31,713 bases of DNA from Bordetella parapertussis (GTDB taxonomy: Bacteria; Pseudomonadota; Gammaproteobacteria; Burkholderiales; Burkholderiaceae_C): contig CAMBSK010000030.1 in assembly GCA_945870575.1 (NCBI GenBank), positions 1 through 31,713 on the forward strand, given 5' to 3'. A program made the position numbers and the translations under genes. Position 1 is the first letter of the stretch. Every line of letters begins with the position of its first letter. Under the pieces are notes generated by a model. The model had not been told where the DNA came from, did not search any database, and saw only the letters and a list, made by a program, of their open reading frames with translations. Shown piece after piece: positions 1-7,153 of the stretch.

Positions 1-162
1 CCCTTGATCGTTGGGAATATTGGCTCTGAGACTTTCGGTGCAGACGACAACGCTTTGTTGCTGGTTGACGAACACGGCGCAGCCGAATGGCCGCGTGCGC
101 CCAAAACAGACTTGGCGCAGCGCTTGGTGGCCGAGATCGCCAAACGCATGCAACGCAGTTAA
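1..162 (+). CDS. coaBC: CoaBC C-terminal fragment (phosphopantothenoylcysteine synthetase/decarboxylase), 5'-truncated by window
   Basis: The first 53 codons of frame 1 are open from the window edge to a TAA at 160-162. They read as the end of the CoaB (phosphopantothenate-cysteine ligase) domain: a [19 protein letters not shown] stretch, then the terminal [18 protein letters not shown] helix typical of this family, in which a Lys precedes the last helix. CoaBC makes 4'-phosphopantetheine from 4'-phosphopantothenate, CTP and cysteine in coenzyme A synthesis. The catalytic parts lie outside the window. The stop codon lies within the Shine-Dalgarno of the next gene, dut, so the two are probably cotranscribed. 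A coaBC-dut pair is common in proteobacteria, which supports the call. Confidence 0.8.
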   Translation, partial: PLIVGNIGSETFGADDNALLLVDEHGAAEWPRAPKTDLAQRLVAEIAKRMQRS

Positions 163-172
163 GGAACACCGT

Positions 173-622
173 ATGAAGTTAGACGTGAAAATTTTGGATG
201 CGCGCTTGCGCGAAGCCATGCCGGCCTACGCCACGCCGGGCAGCGCGGGCTTGGATTTACGCGCCTGTCTGGACGTACCGCTGACGCTGCAAGCCAATGC
301 CTGGCAACTGGTGCCCACCGGCATGGCCATCCATTTGAACGATCCGGCTTATGCGGCCTTGATACTGCCGCGTTCAGGTCTGGGCCACAAGCACGGCATC
401 GTGCTGGGCAATCTGGTGGGTTTGATTGACAGCGATTACCAGGGCCAGTTGATGGTCAGCGCCTGGAACCGCAGCGATGTGGCGTTCACCATCGAGCCCA
501 TGGAGCGCATTGCGCAACTCGTCATCGTGCCGGTGGTGCAAGCCGAATTCTGCATCGTCGATGAATTCGCCGCAGCCAGCGAGCGCGGCGAGGGCGGTTA
601 CGGCTCTACCGGCAAGCGCTGA
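173..622 (+). CDS. dut: Deoxyuridine 5'-triphosphate nucleotidohydrolase (dUTPase)
   Basis: A trimeric dUTPase of 149 residues, the normal length. It hydrolyses dUTP to dUMP and PPi, keeping uracil out of DNA and supplying dUMP for thymidylate synthesis. All five family motifs are visible: AGLDLRA (25-31), PRSGLG (66-71), GLIDSDYQG (83-91, with the catalytic Asp), ERIAQL (111-116) and the C-terminal P-loop-like GGYGSTG (141-147). The reading frame is open further upstream, but the ATG at 173 is preceded by AAGGA at 161-165 and begins with the usual MKLDVKILD, so the longer version is an overlap with coaBC in another frame. The stop codon directly abuts the stop of the convergent FKBP gene. 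Confidence 0.97.
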   Translation: MKLDVKILDARLREAMPAYATPGSAGLDLRACLDVPLTLQANAWQLVPTGMAIHLNDPAYAALILPRSGLGHKHGIVLGNLVGLIDSDYQGQLMVSAWNRSDVAFTIEPMERIAQLVIVPVVQAEFCIVDEFAAASERGEGGYGSTGKR

Positions 623-1144
623 TCAATGCAATAAATCGCTGCCCGGCGTAGGCGGCAGGCTGAAGAAACCCGATCCGCAAGTGCCGTGAGATATTTCCTG
701 TGAGGTGGCGTGACGCACGCCGGTGATTTTGAGTGAAATGCGGAGTGCCATGCCTGAGAGCGGGTGGTTGCCGTCTATCACCACGTGTTCCGGGTAAATA
801 TCGGTGATGGTGTAGATGACGTCTTTCGGCGCATCTTCATTGCATCCTTTGGGCAAGGCATGGCCTTCAATCGTCATGCCTTCTTCAATTTCAACGGGGA
901 ACAGCGCGCGCGGCTCCAAAAAAACCAGCAGTTCATCAAAGTCGCCAAAGGCTTCCTCGGGCTCCAGGTGCAAATCGAGCAGATCGCCGACCTCGTGGCC
1001 TTGCAAGGCTTGCTGAATCTTCTCCAGCAAATCGTGTCCGCCTAAATAAAACTCAACCGGATCGTCGAGTTCGTCAAGGATTTCGCCTTGTGTGTCTTTG
1101 AGTACCCAAGTCAGGGCGACAACGCAGTCATTAGTGATGTTCAT
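623..1144 (-). CDS. SlyD-like FKBP-type peptidyl-prolyl cis-trans isomerase
   Basis: A 173-residue cytoplasmic prolyl isomerase/chaperone of the SlyD group. The FKBP half carries VEFYLGGHDLLEKIQQAL (30-47), followed by an inserted chaperone flap with EPEEAFGD and VEIEEGMTIEG (84-94), and then the conserved return GNHPLSG (125-131). The C-terminal tail is short (HGTCGSGFF) and lacks the His/Cys-rich metal-binding tail of E. coli SlyD, so a nickel-handling role is not supported. The start MNITNDCVV at 1144 is chosen over a start 29 codons upstream because the upstream part resembles no FKBP and would run into the divergent oxygenase gene. The gene is convergent with dut, with zero bases between the two stop codons. 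Confidence 0.88.
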   Translation of the reverse strand: MNITNDCVVALTWVLKDTQGEILDELDDPVEFYLGGHDLLEKIQQALQGHEVGDLLDLHLEPEEAFGDFDELLVFLEPRALFPVEIEEGMTIEGHALPKGCNEDAPKDVIYTITDIYPEHVVIDGNHPLSGMALRISLKITGVRHATSQEISHGTCGSGFFSLPPTPGSDLLH

Positions 1145-1175
1145 GGGGCAGAATTGTCGCAGTTTGGAGAGAGAC

Positions 1176-2306
1176 ATGGAAAAACACGATTTGCCGTGCG
1201 TGCTGGGCGGCATCAGCCCGCAGGAATTCATGCGGGTTTACTGGCAGAAAAAGCCATTGCTGATCCGCCAGGCCATACCCGGCATGCAGGCTTTGTTGTC
1301 CAGAAAAGAGCTGTTTGAACTGGCGTCTGAAGAGGATGTCGAATCCAGACTGGTCAGCGGCGACGGCGATGCTCAGCCTTGGCAAATGCGCAACGGGCCG
1401 TTCAAGCTGCGCGCATTGCCGCCTGTCAGTCGCCCGAATTGGACGCTGCTGGTGCAAGGCGTGGATTTGCATGTGGACGCATTGGCAGAGCTGCGTGACC
1501 GGTTCCGCTTCATTCCGGATGCGCGGCTTGACGATGTGATGGTCAGCTACGCCAGCGACGGCGGCGGCGTCGGCCCGCACTTTGACAGCTATGACGTGTT
1601 TTTATTGCAAGCCCAAGGGCAAAGGCGCTGGCGCATCAGCGCCCAGAAAAACTTGCAACTGCGCGATGACGTACCGCTGAAAATCCTGTCGCAATTCAAG
1701 CCGACCAAAACCATGTTGCTAGAGGCGGGGGACATGTTGTATTTGCCGCCGCACTATGCGCATGAAGGCGTGGCAGAGGGCGAGTGCATGACGTATTCCA
1801 TCGGTTTCAGAGCGCCTGAGCGCCGCGAGATGGCCGCTGAACTGCTCTCAAGAATCACTGAGCAGGAACACACTGCAGCGCCTCAGCGTTACCGCGATCC
1901 GGCTCAGGCGGCTACAGCCAAGCCCGCGCAGATTCCGAACGAGTTGCAACAGTTCGCTTTGCAAAGCGTGCAGTCACTGTTGCAGCAACCCAAGGAGCTG
2001 AATTGCGCGCTGGGCGAGTTGTTGACCGAGCCCAAGCCGCAGGTCTGGTTTGCAGCGCAAGACTGTCCACGCCGTCTTCACGCTATTTATTTGGATAAGA
2101 AAACCAGAATGCTTTATGACGGCGATTTTGTATTTATCAATGGTGAAAGTTGGCGCTGCCGCGGCGACGATGCACGCCACTTGCGCCAATTGGCAGACCA
2201 ACGCCAACTCAGTGATCTAAGCGGTATTTCCCCCGAATTAGGTATTTTGATAAGAGATTGGGTGCAGGCCGGTTGGCTGCATTCTGCTGTTGCGGGTAGG
2301 GGGTAA
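1176..2306 (+). CDS. RoxA/YcfD-type cupin (JmjC-like) 2-oxoglutarate oxygenase, probable ribosomal protein arginine hydroxylase
   Basis: 376 residues. It matches the ribosomal oxygenase family that uses Fe(II), O2 and 2-oxoglutarate. E. coli YcfD/RoxA hydroxylates an arginine of ribosomal protein L16; the same target here is inferred from homology. Residues 124-190 form the cupin core, with the iron ligands visible as HFD (His135, Asp137) and the distal His in PPHYAHEG (His196). VFLLQAQGQRRWRI (141-154) is the typical strand carrying the 2-oxoglutarate-binding region. The C-terminal 150 residues are a winged-helix-like dimerisation region. The ATG at 1176 follows GGAGAGAG, and only 31 bp separate it from the divergent FKBP start. 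A longer frame from 1092 would overlap that gene. Confidence 0.88.
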   Translation: MEKHDLPCVLGGISPQEFMRVYWQKKPLLIRQAIPGMQALLSRKELFELASEEDVESRLVSGDGDAQPWQMRNGPFKLRALPPVSRPNWTLLVQGVDLHVDALAELRDRFRFIPDARLDDVMVSYASDGGGVGPHFDSYDVFLLQAQGQRRWRISAQKNLQLRDDVPLKILSQFKPTKTMLLEAGDMLYLPPHYAHEGVAEGECMTYSIGFRAPERREMAAELLSRITEQEHTAAPQRYRDPAQAATAKPAQIPNELQQFALQSVQSLLQQPKELNCALGELLTEPKPQVWFAAQDCPRRLHAIYLDKKTRMLYDGDFVFINGESWRCRGDDARHLRQLADQRQLSDLSGISPELGILIRDWVQAGWLHSAVAGRG

Positions 2307-2329
2307 AAAGCAAGCCTAGCAAAATCACA

Positions 2330-2335
2330 TATAAT
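2330..2335 (+). promoter_or_regulatory. Candidate -10 box for the small lipoprotein gene
   Basis: A perfect TATAAT hexamer in the 139-bp gap ahead of the lipoprotein gene. No convincing -35 hexamer is found 16-18 bp upstream. The position would give a leader of about 105 nt that contains the hairpin at 2376-2402. Confidence 0.35.
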
Positions 2336-2375
2336 AAGCGGCTGAGTTGAAGGAGCTTGATTCCATCGGCTCGGT

Positions 2376-2402
2376 CACAAGTTTGAATGTCTTCAACTTG
2401 TG
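2376..2402 (+). promoter_or_regulatory. Stem-loop in the 5' leader of the lipoprotein gene
   Basis: CACAAGTTTGAA (2376-2387) and TTCAACTTGTG (2392-2402) pair over 11 bp with a single bulged base and a four-base TGTC loop. It lies about 30 nt before the ribosome binding site (AAAGGA at 2432-2437) and has no U-tract, so it is not a terminator. A role in mRNA stability or translation is possible but unproven. Confidence 0.5.
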
Positions 2403-2445
2403 GCATCCCTTGAAATGTTTTCGCATCTACTAAAGGAAATACCCC

Positions 2446-2640
2446 ATGAAAAAATCACTCCTCTTGGCAACTCTGTTGGCCGCTGCTCTGGTCGCTTGTG
2501 GCAAAAAAGAAGCCCCTCCCGAGCCTGCCGCTGCTCCCGCACCTGCTGCTGAAGCTCCTGCTGCTGCTCCCGCACCTGCTGCTGCTCCTGCCGCCGACGC
2601 TGCTGCACCTGCTGCCGCTCCTGCCGGCGAGAAGAAGTAA
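2446..2640 (+). CDS. Small Ala/Pro-rich lipoprotein
   Basis: A 64-residue protein starting MKKSLLLATLLAAALVACG, a clear Sec signal with an LVAC lipobox (lipidated Cys18). The mature part is almost only Ala, Pro and Glu, with repeating (AP)nAA units, and ends in GEKK. No folded domain is visible. Such low-complexity lipoproteins are frequent in Burkholderiales and usually unassigned; the mature part may be a flexible spacer. AAAGGA lies 8 nt before the ATG, and a strong terminator follows, so the gene is probably a monocistron with its own promoter. The function is unknown. Confidence 0.85.
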   Translation: MKKSLLLATLLAAALVACGKKEAPPEPAAAPAPAAEAPAAAPAPAAAPAADAAAPAAAPAGEKK

Positions 2641-2661
2641 TTTTTTCTGCTTCCGAAAAAT

Positions 2662-2686
2662 GCCACCCTCGGGTGGCTTTTTTTTT
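2662..2686 (+). terminator. Rho-independent terminator, probably bidirectional
   Basis: GCCACCC and GGGTGGC form a 7-bp GC-rich stem at 2662-2677, followed by nine T on the plus strand. It closes the lipoprotein gene. Read on the minus strand the same stem is followed by ATTTTT, so it may also stop transcripts of the dapA-bamC-hydrolase group. Confidence 0.92.
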
Positions 2687-2757
2687 GCCTGTTGTTTTCT
2701 AAAGTTCGTGTTTACGCTTGACTGCTTAGCTTTAACTAACCACCAACGACAGTAATT

Positions 2758-3546
2758 TCAATGCACCGTGAACCAGGGTGTGCCCAGCACGGGGTCGGCG
2801 ACCGGAATATCACTGCTTAGGCAACCCGCAGCCTGCGCCAATGTGGCCTGCGCCAGGTCCGGGCGGTTGTTGCGCTCGCTCAAATGCGCGGCCACTAGCA
2901 GATTCAAGGACGGATGTACCAGCGCTGCCGTCAATAGCGCAGATTCCTCATTAGACAAATGCCCTTGCGGTCCGGCAATGCGTTTTTTCAAAAACGCCGG
3001 GTAAGACGATTGCGCCAGCAGGTCGGTGTCATGGTTGCATTCCATCAGTAGGGCATGGCAATCCTGCAAGGATTCAATGACGTGTAAGCTTCCGTGTCCC
3101 AGATCAGTCAGCACACCCAGGCGGCGATCACCATCTGAGCAGCGCAGTTGCAAGGGTTCGCGCGCATCATGCGGAACGGTGAACGGCATGATTTCAAGTG
3201 CGCCCACCGCAAACGCGTGGCTGTCGCGTGCAATATGCCACTTGTCCTCTGCCAGGCCCCATTCAGCCAGCTGACATGCCAGTGCCGTGCCGCGACTCAT
3301 CCACACATCCATTCCAGTGCGCGTGGCAAGTGCGCGTGCATGGCCGACATGGTCGGCGTGTTCATGTGTGATGAACACCGCGTCTATATCTTCTAGGGCG
3401 AGTTCGGCCATGGTCAGGCGCTTGCCCAGTTCACGCACGCTAAGGCCGCAGTCTATGAGCAGCCGTGAAACCTGTTGACCGCACCGGGCCTCTACCAGGG
3501 TGGCGTTGCCTGCGCTGCCGCTGCCCAGGTTTTTGAAACGCAGCAC
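2758..3546 (-). CDS. YycJ/WalJ-like metallo-beta-lactamase-fold hydrolase
   Basis: 262 residues, the usual length for this branch of MBL-fold hydrolases. The N-terminus LGSGSAGNATLVEA (7-20) and LLIDCGLSVRELGKRL (29-44) are diagnostic of the YycJ type. The metal-binding motif is THEHADHVGH (60-69, giving His61, His63, Asp65, His66); further ligands are ALLMECNHD and VAAHLSERN. Firmicute YycJ/WalJ proteins are linked to DNA metabolism and cell-wall control as probable 5'-3' exonucleases. For this protein only a zinc-dependent hydrolase is safe. It starts with GTG just 4 bp after the bamC stop and probably depends on translation from that gene. Confidence 0.85.
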   Translation of the reverse strand: MLRFKNLGSGSAGNATLVEARCGQQVSRLLIDCGLSVRELGKRLTMAELALEDIDAVFITHEHADHVGHARALATRTGMDVWMSRGTALACQLAEWGLAEDKWHIARDSHAFAVGALEIMPFTVPHDAREPLQLRCSDGDRRLGVLTDLGHGSLHVIESLQDCHALLMECNHDTDLLAQSSYPAFLKKRIAGPQGHLSNEESALLTAALVHPSLNLLVAAHLSERNNRPDLAQATLAQAAGCLSSDIPVADPVLGTPWFTVH

Positions 3547-3550
3547 CTGT

Positions 3551-4669
3551 TTATTTCAGTTCGTTGACCAGCAATTTGGCAATGCGAACCGCTGTTTCAG
3601 AGCCGTCAGGCTCGCCCGAGGAAGTCAGGATAGCAATGCTCGAGTTCTGGTTGTCTGTGCTTGTGATTTTCAAACGGTATTGCAGCAGGCTTTGCGCGGG
3701 CTTGGTTTTGCTAAACAAGCGGCTGAAAAAACCTTGCTCTTCGGTGTTGACCTCGATATAACGCACAAAGTATAAGCCCTGGTTGCGGTCACGGTCTTCC
3801 ACGGTGAAGCCGTTGCGATCCAGCACCAGACCCAGCCTGCGCCACGTCACATCAAAGCCTTGTTTGAACTTGACGCTTGGCTTGCCGTCTACATTGACCA
3901 GTTCGCTGGAGCTATTGACGGCGGGCAGTTCTAACGTCGCATCTGTTGCACCAGGGTTTTGGGGTGTAGCAGGTCCGAGTTTGACCATGAGACGGCGCAT
4001 GAATTCTTTTTCTAATTCAGGGTCGTTCGGGCGAGGTTGCCAGACAACTTGAGATGAAGTCCTGGTGCCACCGGTTTCAATCAGACCCCGTTGGCTGATA
4101 TAAATTTCGGTTTTGTTGTCGTTGGTCCGCTCCAAGCGAATGCGAAACTTGTCACGTTCGCCGGTGGAGTAAACGGAGTCCAGCAGTTTGCCCAGGTTAC
4201 GTCGGATAAAGTCCTGCGGTAACTTAGCGCGGTTTTCAGCCCAGTCTGTTTCCAGCAAACCAACCGCCTGGTCTTCCTTGGTGAAAATAAAGCCAGATTC
4301 TTTCCAGAATTCTTTGACCAGCGGCCACAGCACCTCAGGCTTGCGTTCCACTTCCAGCCACATCTGCTGGCCTTCGCGCTTGATTTGAATGTCTCCGATG
4401 TTCAGGGGGCTGGTCAGCGTACCGGTGTCTGCCTGTGTAGAAGTACCGTTCATGTTGTTGGCACTGACTGCGCCACCGGGCATGTCATAGCGTTTGTTGC
4501 GCGTCATTTTTGAAAGATCCGGGGGAACTTCCAAAGGGACAGCTTTTTCTTCGGTCTGTGATTTGTAATTGACCTTGTCGGTGTCCATGACTGAACCGCA
4601 GGCCGCCAACAAGCATGCGAGTGCAATAACAGTGACTGCACGCTTTGAATTATTCAGAAAACATGACAT
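3551..4669 (-). CDS. bamC: BamC (NlpB)-like outer-membrane assembly lipoprotein
   Basis: 372 residues. The signal peptide ends in the lipobox LAAC (lipidated Cys24), and the mature part begins GSVMDTDKVNYKSQTEEKAVPLEVPPDL, the unstructured N-terminal region by which BamC contacts BamD. Two helix-grip domains follow (about 110-240 and 260-370), the first with MWLEVERKPEVLWPLVKEFW and the second with VTWRRLGLVLDRNGF. BamC is an accessory lipoprotein of the Bam complex that inserts beta-barrel proteins in the outer membrane. The ATG at 4669 is preferred: AAAGGA lies just upstream, and an extension of 20 residues would put non-signal sequence before the lipoprotein signal. It lies 25 bp after dapA, the same dapA-bamC order as in E. 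coli. Confidence 0.9.
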   Translation of the reverse strand: MSCFLNNSKRAVTVIALACLLAACGSVMDTDKVNYKSQTEEKAVPLEVPPDLSKMTRNKRYDMPGGAVSANNMNGTSTQADTGTLTSPLNIGDIQIKREGQQMWLEVERKPEVLWPLVKEFWKESGFIFTKEDQAVGLLETDWAENRAKLPQDFIRRNLGKLLDSVYSTGERDKFRIRLERTNDNKTEIYISQRGLIETGGTRTSSQVVWQPRPNDPELEKEFMRRLMVKLGPATPQNPGATDATLELPAVNSSSELVNVDGKPSVKFKQGFDVTWRRLGLVLDRNGFTVEDRDRNQGLYFVRYIEVNTEEQGFFSRLFSKTKPAQSLLQYRLKITSTDNQNSSIAILTSSGEPDGSETAVRIAKLLVNELK

Positions 4670-4694
4670 CAAACTACATCCTTTAAGGTGGTAT

Positions 4695-5576
4695 TCAAAG
4701 CAGACCGGTGCTGAGTAGCACATCTTCAAGTGCCGGTTGTAAATGGCTGGATAGAGGCGTCATGGGTAAGCGCATGGTGCCGCCGCACAAGCCCATGCGT
4801 GCCGCCGCCCATTTCACCGGAATCGGGTTGGCTTCTGTGAACAAATGTTTGTGCAAATTGAGCAAGCGGTTTTGTATGGCCATGGCCTCACGCGCCTGAC
4901 CGGCGATGGCTGCCACACACAATTCGTGCATCAATTTAGGCGCTACGTTGGCGGTCACGCTGACATTGCCCTGGCCGCCGCACAGCATCAGCGCCACAGC
5001 AGAGCCGTCGTCACCTGAGTAAATGGAGAAACCTGCGGGCGCATCGTGGATCAGCCATTGCGCGCGTTCAATATTGCCGGTGGCTTCCTTGATGCCGATG
5101 ATGCCTTTGACCTGCGCCAGTCGCATGACGGTGTCGTGCTGCAAATCGGCCACTGTGCGCCCGGGTACGTTGTAGAGCACCATGGGCAGATCAACCGCTT
5201 CGGCGATGCTGCGAAAGTGCAGGTACTGGCCTTCCTGTGTGGGTTTGTTGTAGTAGGGCACCACCTGCAACTGGCAATCGGCACCCACCTGACGAGCGAA
5301 CCGCGCGAGCTCAATGGCTTCTGCGGTCGAGTTGGCGCCGCAACCGGCCATGACGGGCACACGCCCGGCGGATTGTTCCACCGATACCCGGATGATTTCG
5401 CAATGTTCTTCAACGCTCACCGTCGGCGACTCGCCGGTGGTGCCGACCACGCCTATGCAGTCTGTGCCCTGGCTGATGTGCCAGTCAATGAGTGTGCGCA
5501 AATGAGGGTAGTCAATACTGCCGTCTTCGAGCATCGGGGTGACCAGGGCCACGATGCTTCCGGTGATAGGTGCCAT
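4695..5576 (-). CDS. dapA: 4-hydroxy-tetrahydrodipicolinate synthase
   Basis: 293 residues, standard length for the tetrameric Schiff-base aldolase that condenses pyruvate and aspartate semialdehyde in lysine and meso-diaminopimelate synthesis. Visible signature residues: GTTGES (45-50, with the Thr pair that binds substrate), [10 protein letters not shown] (107-116), LYNVPGRT (134-141, with the catalytic Tyr135 and the Arg140 that binds the semialdehyde) and GIKEATG (161-167), whose Lys163 forms the Schiff base. It is the first gene of the dapA-bamC-hydrolase group. The 66 bp upstream hold a weak TAGAAT-like -10 on the minus strand. Confidence 0.97.
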   Translation of the reverse strand: MAPITGSIVALVTPMLEDGSIDYPHLRTLIDWHISQGTDCIGVVGTTGESPTVSVEEHCEIIRVSVEQSAGRVPVMAGCGANSTAEAIELARFARQVGADCQLQVVPYYNKPTQEGQYLHFRSIAEAVDLPMVLYNVPGRTVADLQHDTVMRLAQVKGIIGIKEATGNIERAQWLIHDAPAGFSIYSGDDGSAVALMLCGGQGNVSVTANVAPKLMHELCVAAIAGQAREAMAIQNRLLNLHKHLFTEANPIPVKWAAARMGLCGGTMRLPMTPLSSHLQPALEDVLLSTGLL

Positions 5577-5642
5577 GGGTCAGTCAATGGGTGACAAAGA
5601 GTTGCATTCTAGCTTTAGCCCTGAAGGTCAGCGGCGGAAGTG

Positions 5643-6203
5643 TTACAGCAAATAACGCGCGGGCGGGTCACTCTGGTTGAAAGAAGTGTTGACCGCAACA
5701 ATACGTTGTACAAAGCGATCCGGCGTTTCACAGAAACCGTCTTCGTAAGCAACTATCTGCAAGCCCCGACAAACGTCCAGCAATTCCCCGTGGCGCAGTA
5801 AAAAATCCGGGTTGGAAGGTTTTCCCACAGTCTGGTTTCCCAGCGCAAAAGTTTCATAAATCAGCACGCCTTGCGGTGGCAATGCAGCCAGCAGATCCGG
5901 CCACAGTGCACGCCATAAATAGTTGGTGACCACTATCCCGCCAAAGTGCTGCCCGGTTAGCGGCCAGGCCTGGTTTTCCAGATCGGCTTGCAGCACTTCA
6001 CCGAAAGCACTTGCGCTAGCCAATGAGCTTGCATCCCGGTCAACGCCTAGGACTTGCAAACCTTGTTGTTGCAGCCATTGCATATGCCTGCCGCCGCCAC
6101 ATGCCACGTCCAGTACGCGAGCGCCCGCCGGTATGAGATGAGTCCAGCGACGTACCCAGTCCGAGGGCATCAAGTTCGTATGCACGGGTGGCACAGGCTT
6201 CAT
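5643..6203 (-). CDS. Class I SAM-dependent methyltransferase (TehB-like)
   Basis: 186 residues with one Rossmann-fold methyltransferase domain. Motif I is VLDVACGGGRHMQWL (30-44), and the acidic residue ending strand 2 is in VLGVDRD. VTNYLWRALWPDLLAALPPQGVLIYETFA corresponds to motifs IV-VI. The GGGRH version of motif I is shared with TehB and related tellurite or small-molecule methyltransferases, but the acceptor substrate cannot be read from the sequence. Its start overlaps the stop of the upstream dehydrogenase by ATGA (6200-6203), so it is translationally coupled and last in the transporter-dehydrogenase cluster. Confidence 0.85.
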   Translation of the reverse strand: MKPVPPVHTNLMPSDWVRRWTHLIPAGARVLDVACGGGRHMQWLQQQGLQVLGVDRDASSLASASAFGEVLQADLENQAWPLTGQHFGGIVVTNYLWRALWPDLLAALPPQGVLIYETFALGNQTVGKPSNPDFLLRHGELLDVCRGLQIVAYEDGFCETPDRFVQRIVAVNTSFNQSDPPARYLL

Positions 6204-7015
6204 TGATGCGGTCGAAAATCAGGTTTGATCGCAGCCAGCGCCATGCGATCCACCAGCCAAGGGGCCAATAATTTAAGCCAGCGGCCGAGTTTGCCCTGGC
6301 CGGTCATGACCACGTCGCGGCGGCGTCTGACCATGCCGTAAATAATCAATCGAGCGCATTCATGCACGCTCATCGCATTTTTTTCGATCAATCCGCTGAC
6401 ACCGGCTTTATCGCCTTTGGCATTAAAGCCGTGCACGCGGATTTTGGTATCGAACACGCCGGGGTAGGCGATGGTGACGCTGACGCCGCTGCCTTGTAAC
6501 TCTGAGCGCAAGGCTTCAAAAAAACCGGTCATGGCAAATTTGCTGGCGCTGTAGGCGGTGCGCCCCGGCACACCGACCAAACCGGCTAGCGAGGACACGG
6601 CAACAATGCGACCGTGGCTTTCCTTCAAGTAAGGCAGGGCCGCGTGGGTGCAGTACACGCTGCCCCACAAATTGACTTGCATCAGTTGGTGGTACCAGGC
6701 GAGTTTGTCGGCAGGCACATCCTGCAACAACGCATGGGCTGACACACCGGCGTTGTTGATCAGTATGTCCAGGCTGCCGCATTCACGCACCGTGGTTTCG
6801 ACCAGGTGCCTGCACTGCGCTTCGTCAGTCACATCCGTGGGCATGATGAGAGTGCGTGCGCCCAGGGCTTTGCATTCGGCAGACACAGATTGCAGCGCGG
6901 CGGTATTGCGTGCCGCCAGCACCAGCAAGGCCTGCAAGCCATGACGGCGCGCCAGTTGCCTGGCGATTTCAGCGCCTATGCCGTCAGACGCGCCGGTGAT
7001 GATGATGTTGGGCAT
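6200..7015 (-). CDS. Short-chain dehydrogenase/reductase, classical type
   Basis: 271 residues. Classical SDR signatures are all present: the nucleotide-binding TGASDGIG (7-14), NNAG (87-90), the catalytic Ser in VAVSSLAG (138-145) and YSASK (155-159, with Tyr155 and Lys159). The sequence after the active site (FFEALRSELQGSGVSVTIAYPGVFDT) and a C-terminal amphipathic stretch resemble SDRs that act on lipid-like substrates. The substrate is unknown. AARN after the second strand suggests NADPH, but this is only a hint. The start ATG directly follows the TAA of the 45-residue membrane protein, and the stop overlaps the methyltransferase start, so all are likely made from one mRNA. Confidence 0.92.
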   Translation of the reverse strand: MPNIIITGASDGIGAEIARQLARRHGLQALLVLAARNTAALQSVSAECKALGARTLIMPTDVTDEAQCRHLVETTVRECGSLDILINNAGVSAHALLQDVPADKLAWYHQLMQVNLWGSVYCTHAALPYLKESHGRIVAVSSLAGLVGVPGRTAYSASKFAMTGFFEALRSELQGSGVSVTIAYPGVFDTKIRVHGFNAKGDKAGVSGLIEKNAMSVHECARLIIYGMVRRRRDVVMTGQGKLGRWLKLLAPWLVDRMALAAIKPDFRPHQ

Positions 7016-7153
7016 TTACAAGCATCCCCATAACTGGTTGGCTAACACTTGCTGAAACGCGGGTTGCAAATACAAAAAGAAAACCGCCATCAAAGCCGCC
7101 GATACCAAACCCGGGATGAGCAGCTTGGTCAGTGTGTGTCTTAGCGTATTCAT
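7016..7153 (-). CDS. 45-residue single-pass membrane protein coupled to the MFS and SDR genes
   Basis: A short frame of 45 codons. It begins MNTLRHTLTKLLIP, then has one hydrophobic segment (LVSAALMAVFFLYL, about 16-29), and ends QPAFQQVLANQLWGCL. Three features argue that it is a real gene: its ATG overlaps the MFS stop as ATGA (7150-7153), its TAA is immediately followed by the SDR ATG with no spacer, and the N-terminal Arg/His/Lys followed by a hydrophobic helix makes a sensible N-in membrane protein. No family was recognised. A role as a small partner of the transporter or as a membrane anchor for the dehydrogenase is speculation. Confidence 0.65.
   Translation of the reverse strand: MNTLRHTLTKLLIPGLVSAALMAVFFLYLQPAFQQVLANQLWGCL

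Noticed and set aside
11..172. Long open frame upstream of dut suggesting a 203-residue dUTPase
   Set aside because: The upstream part is coaBC read in another frame; the ATG at 173 has a Shine-Dalgarno and gives the standard dUTPase length.
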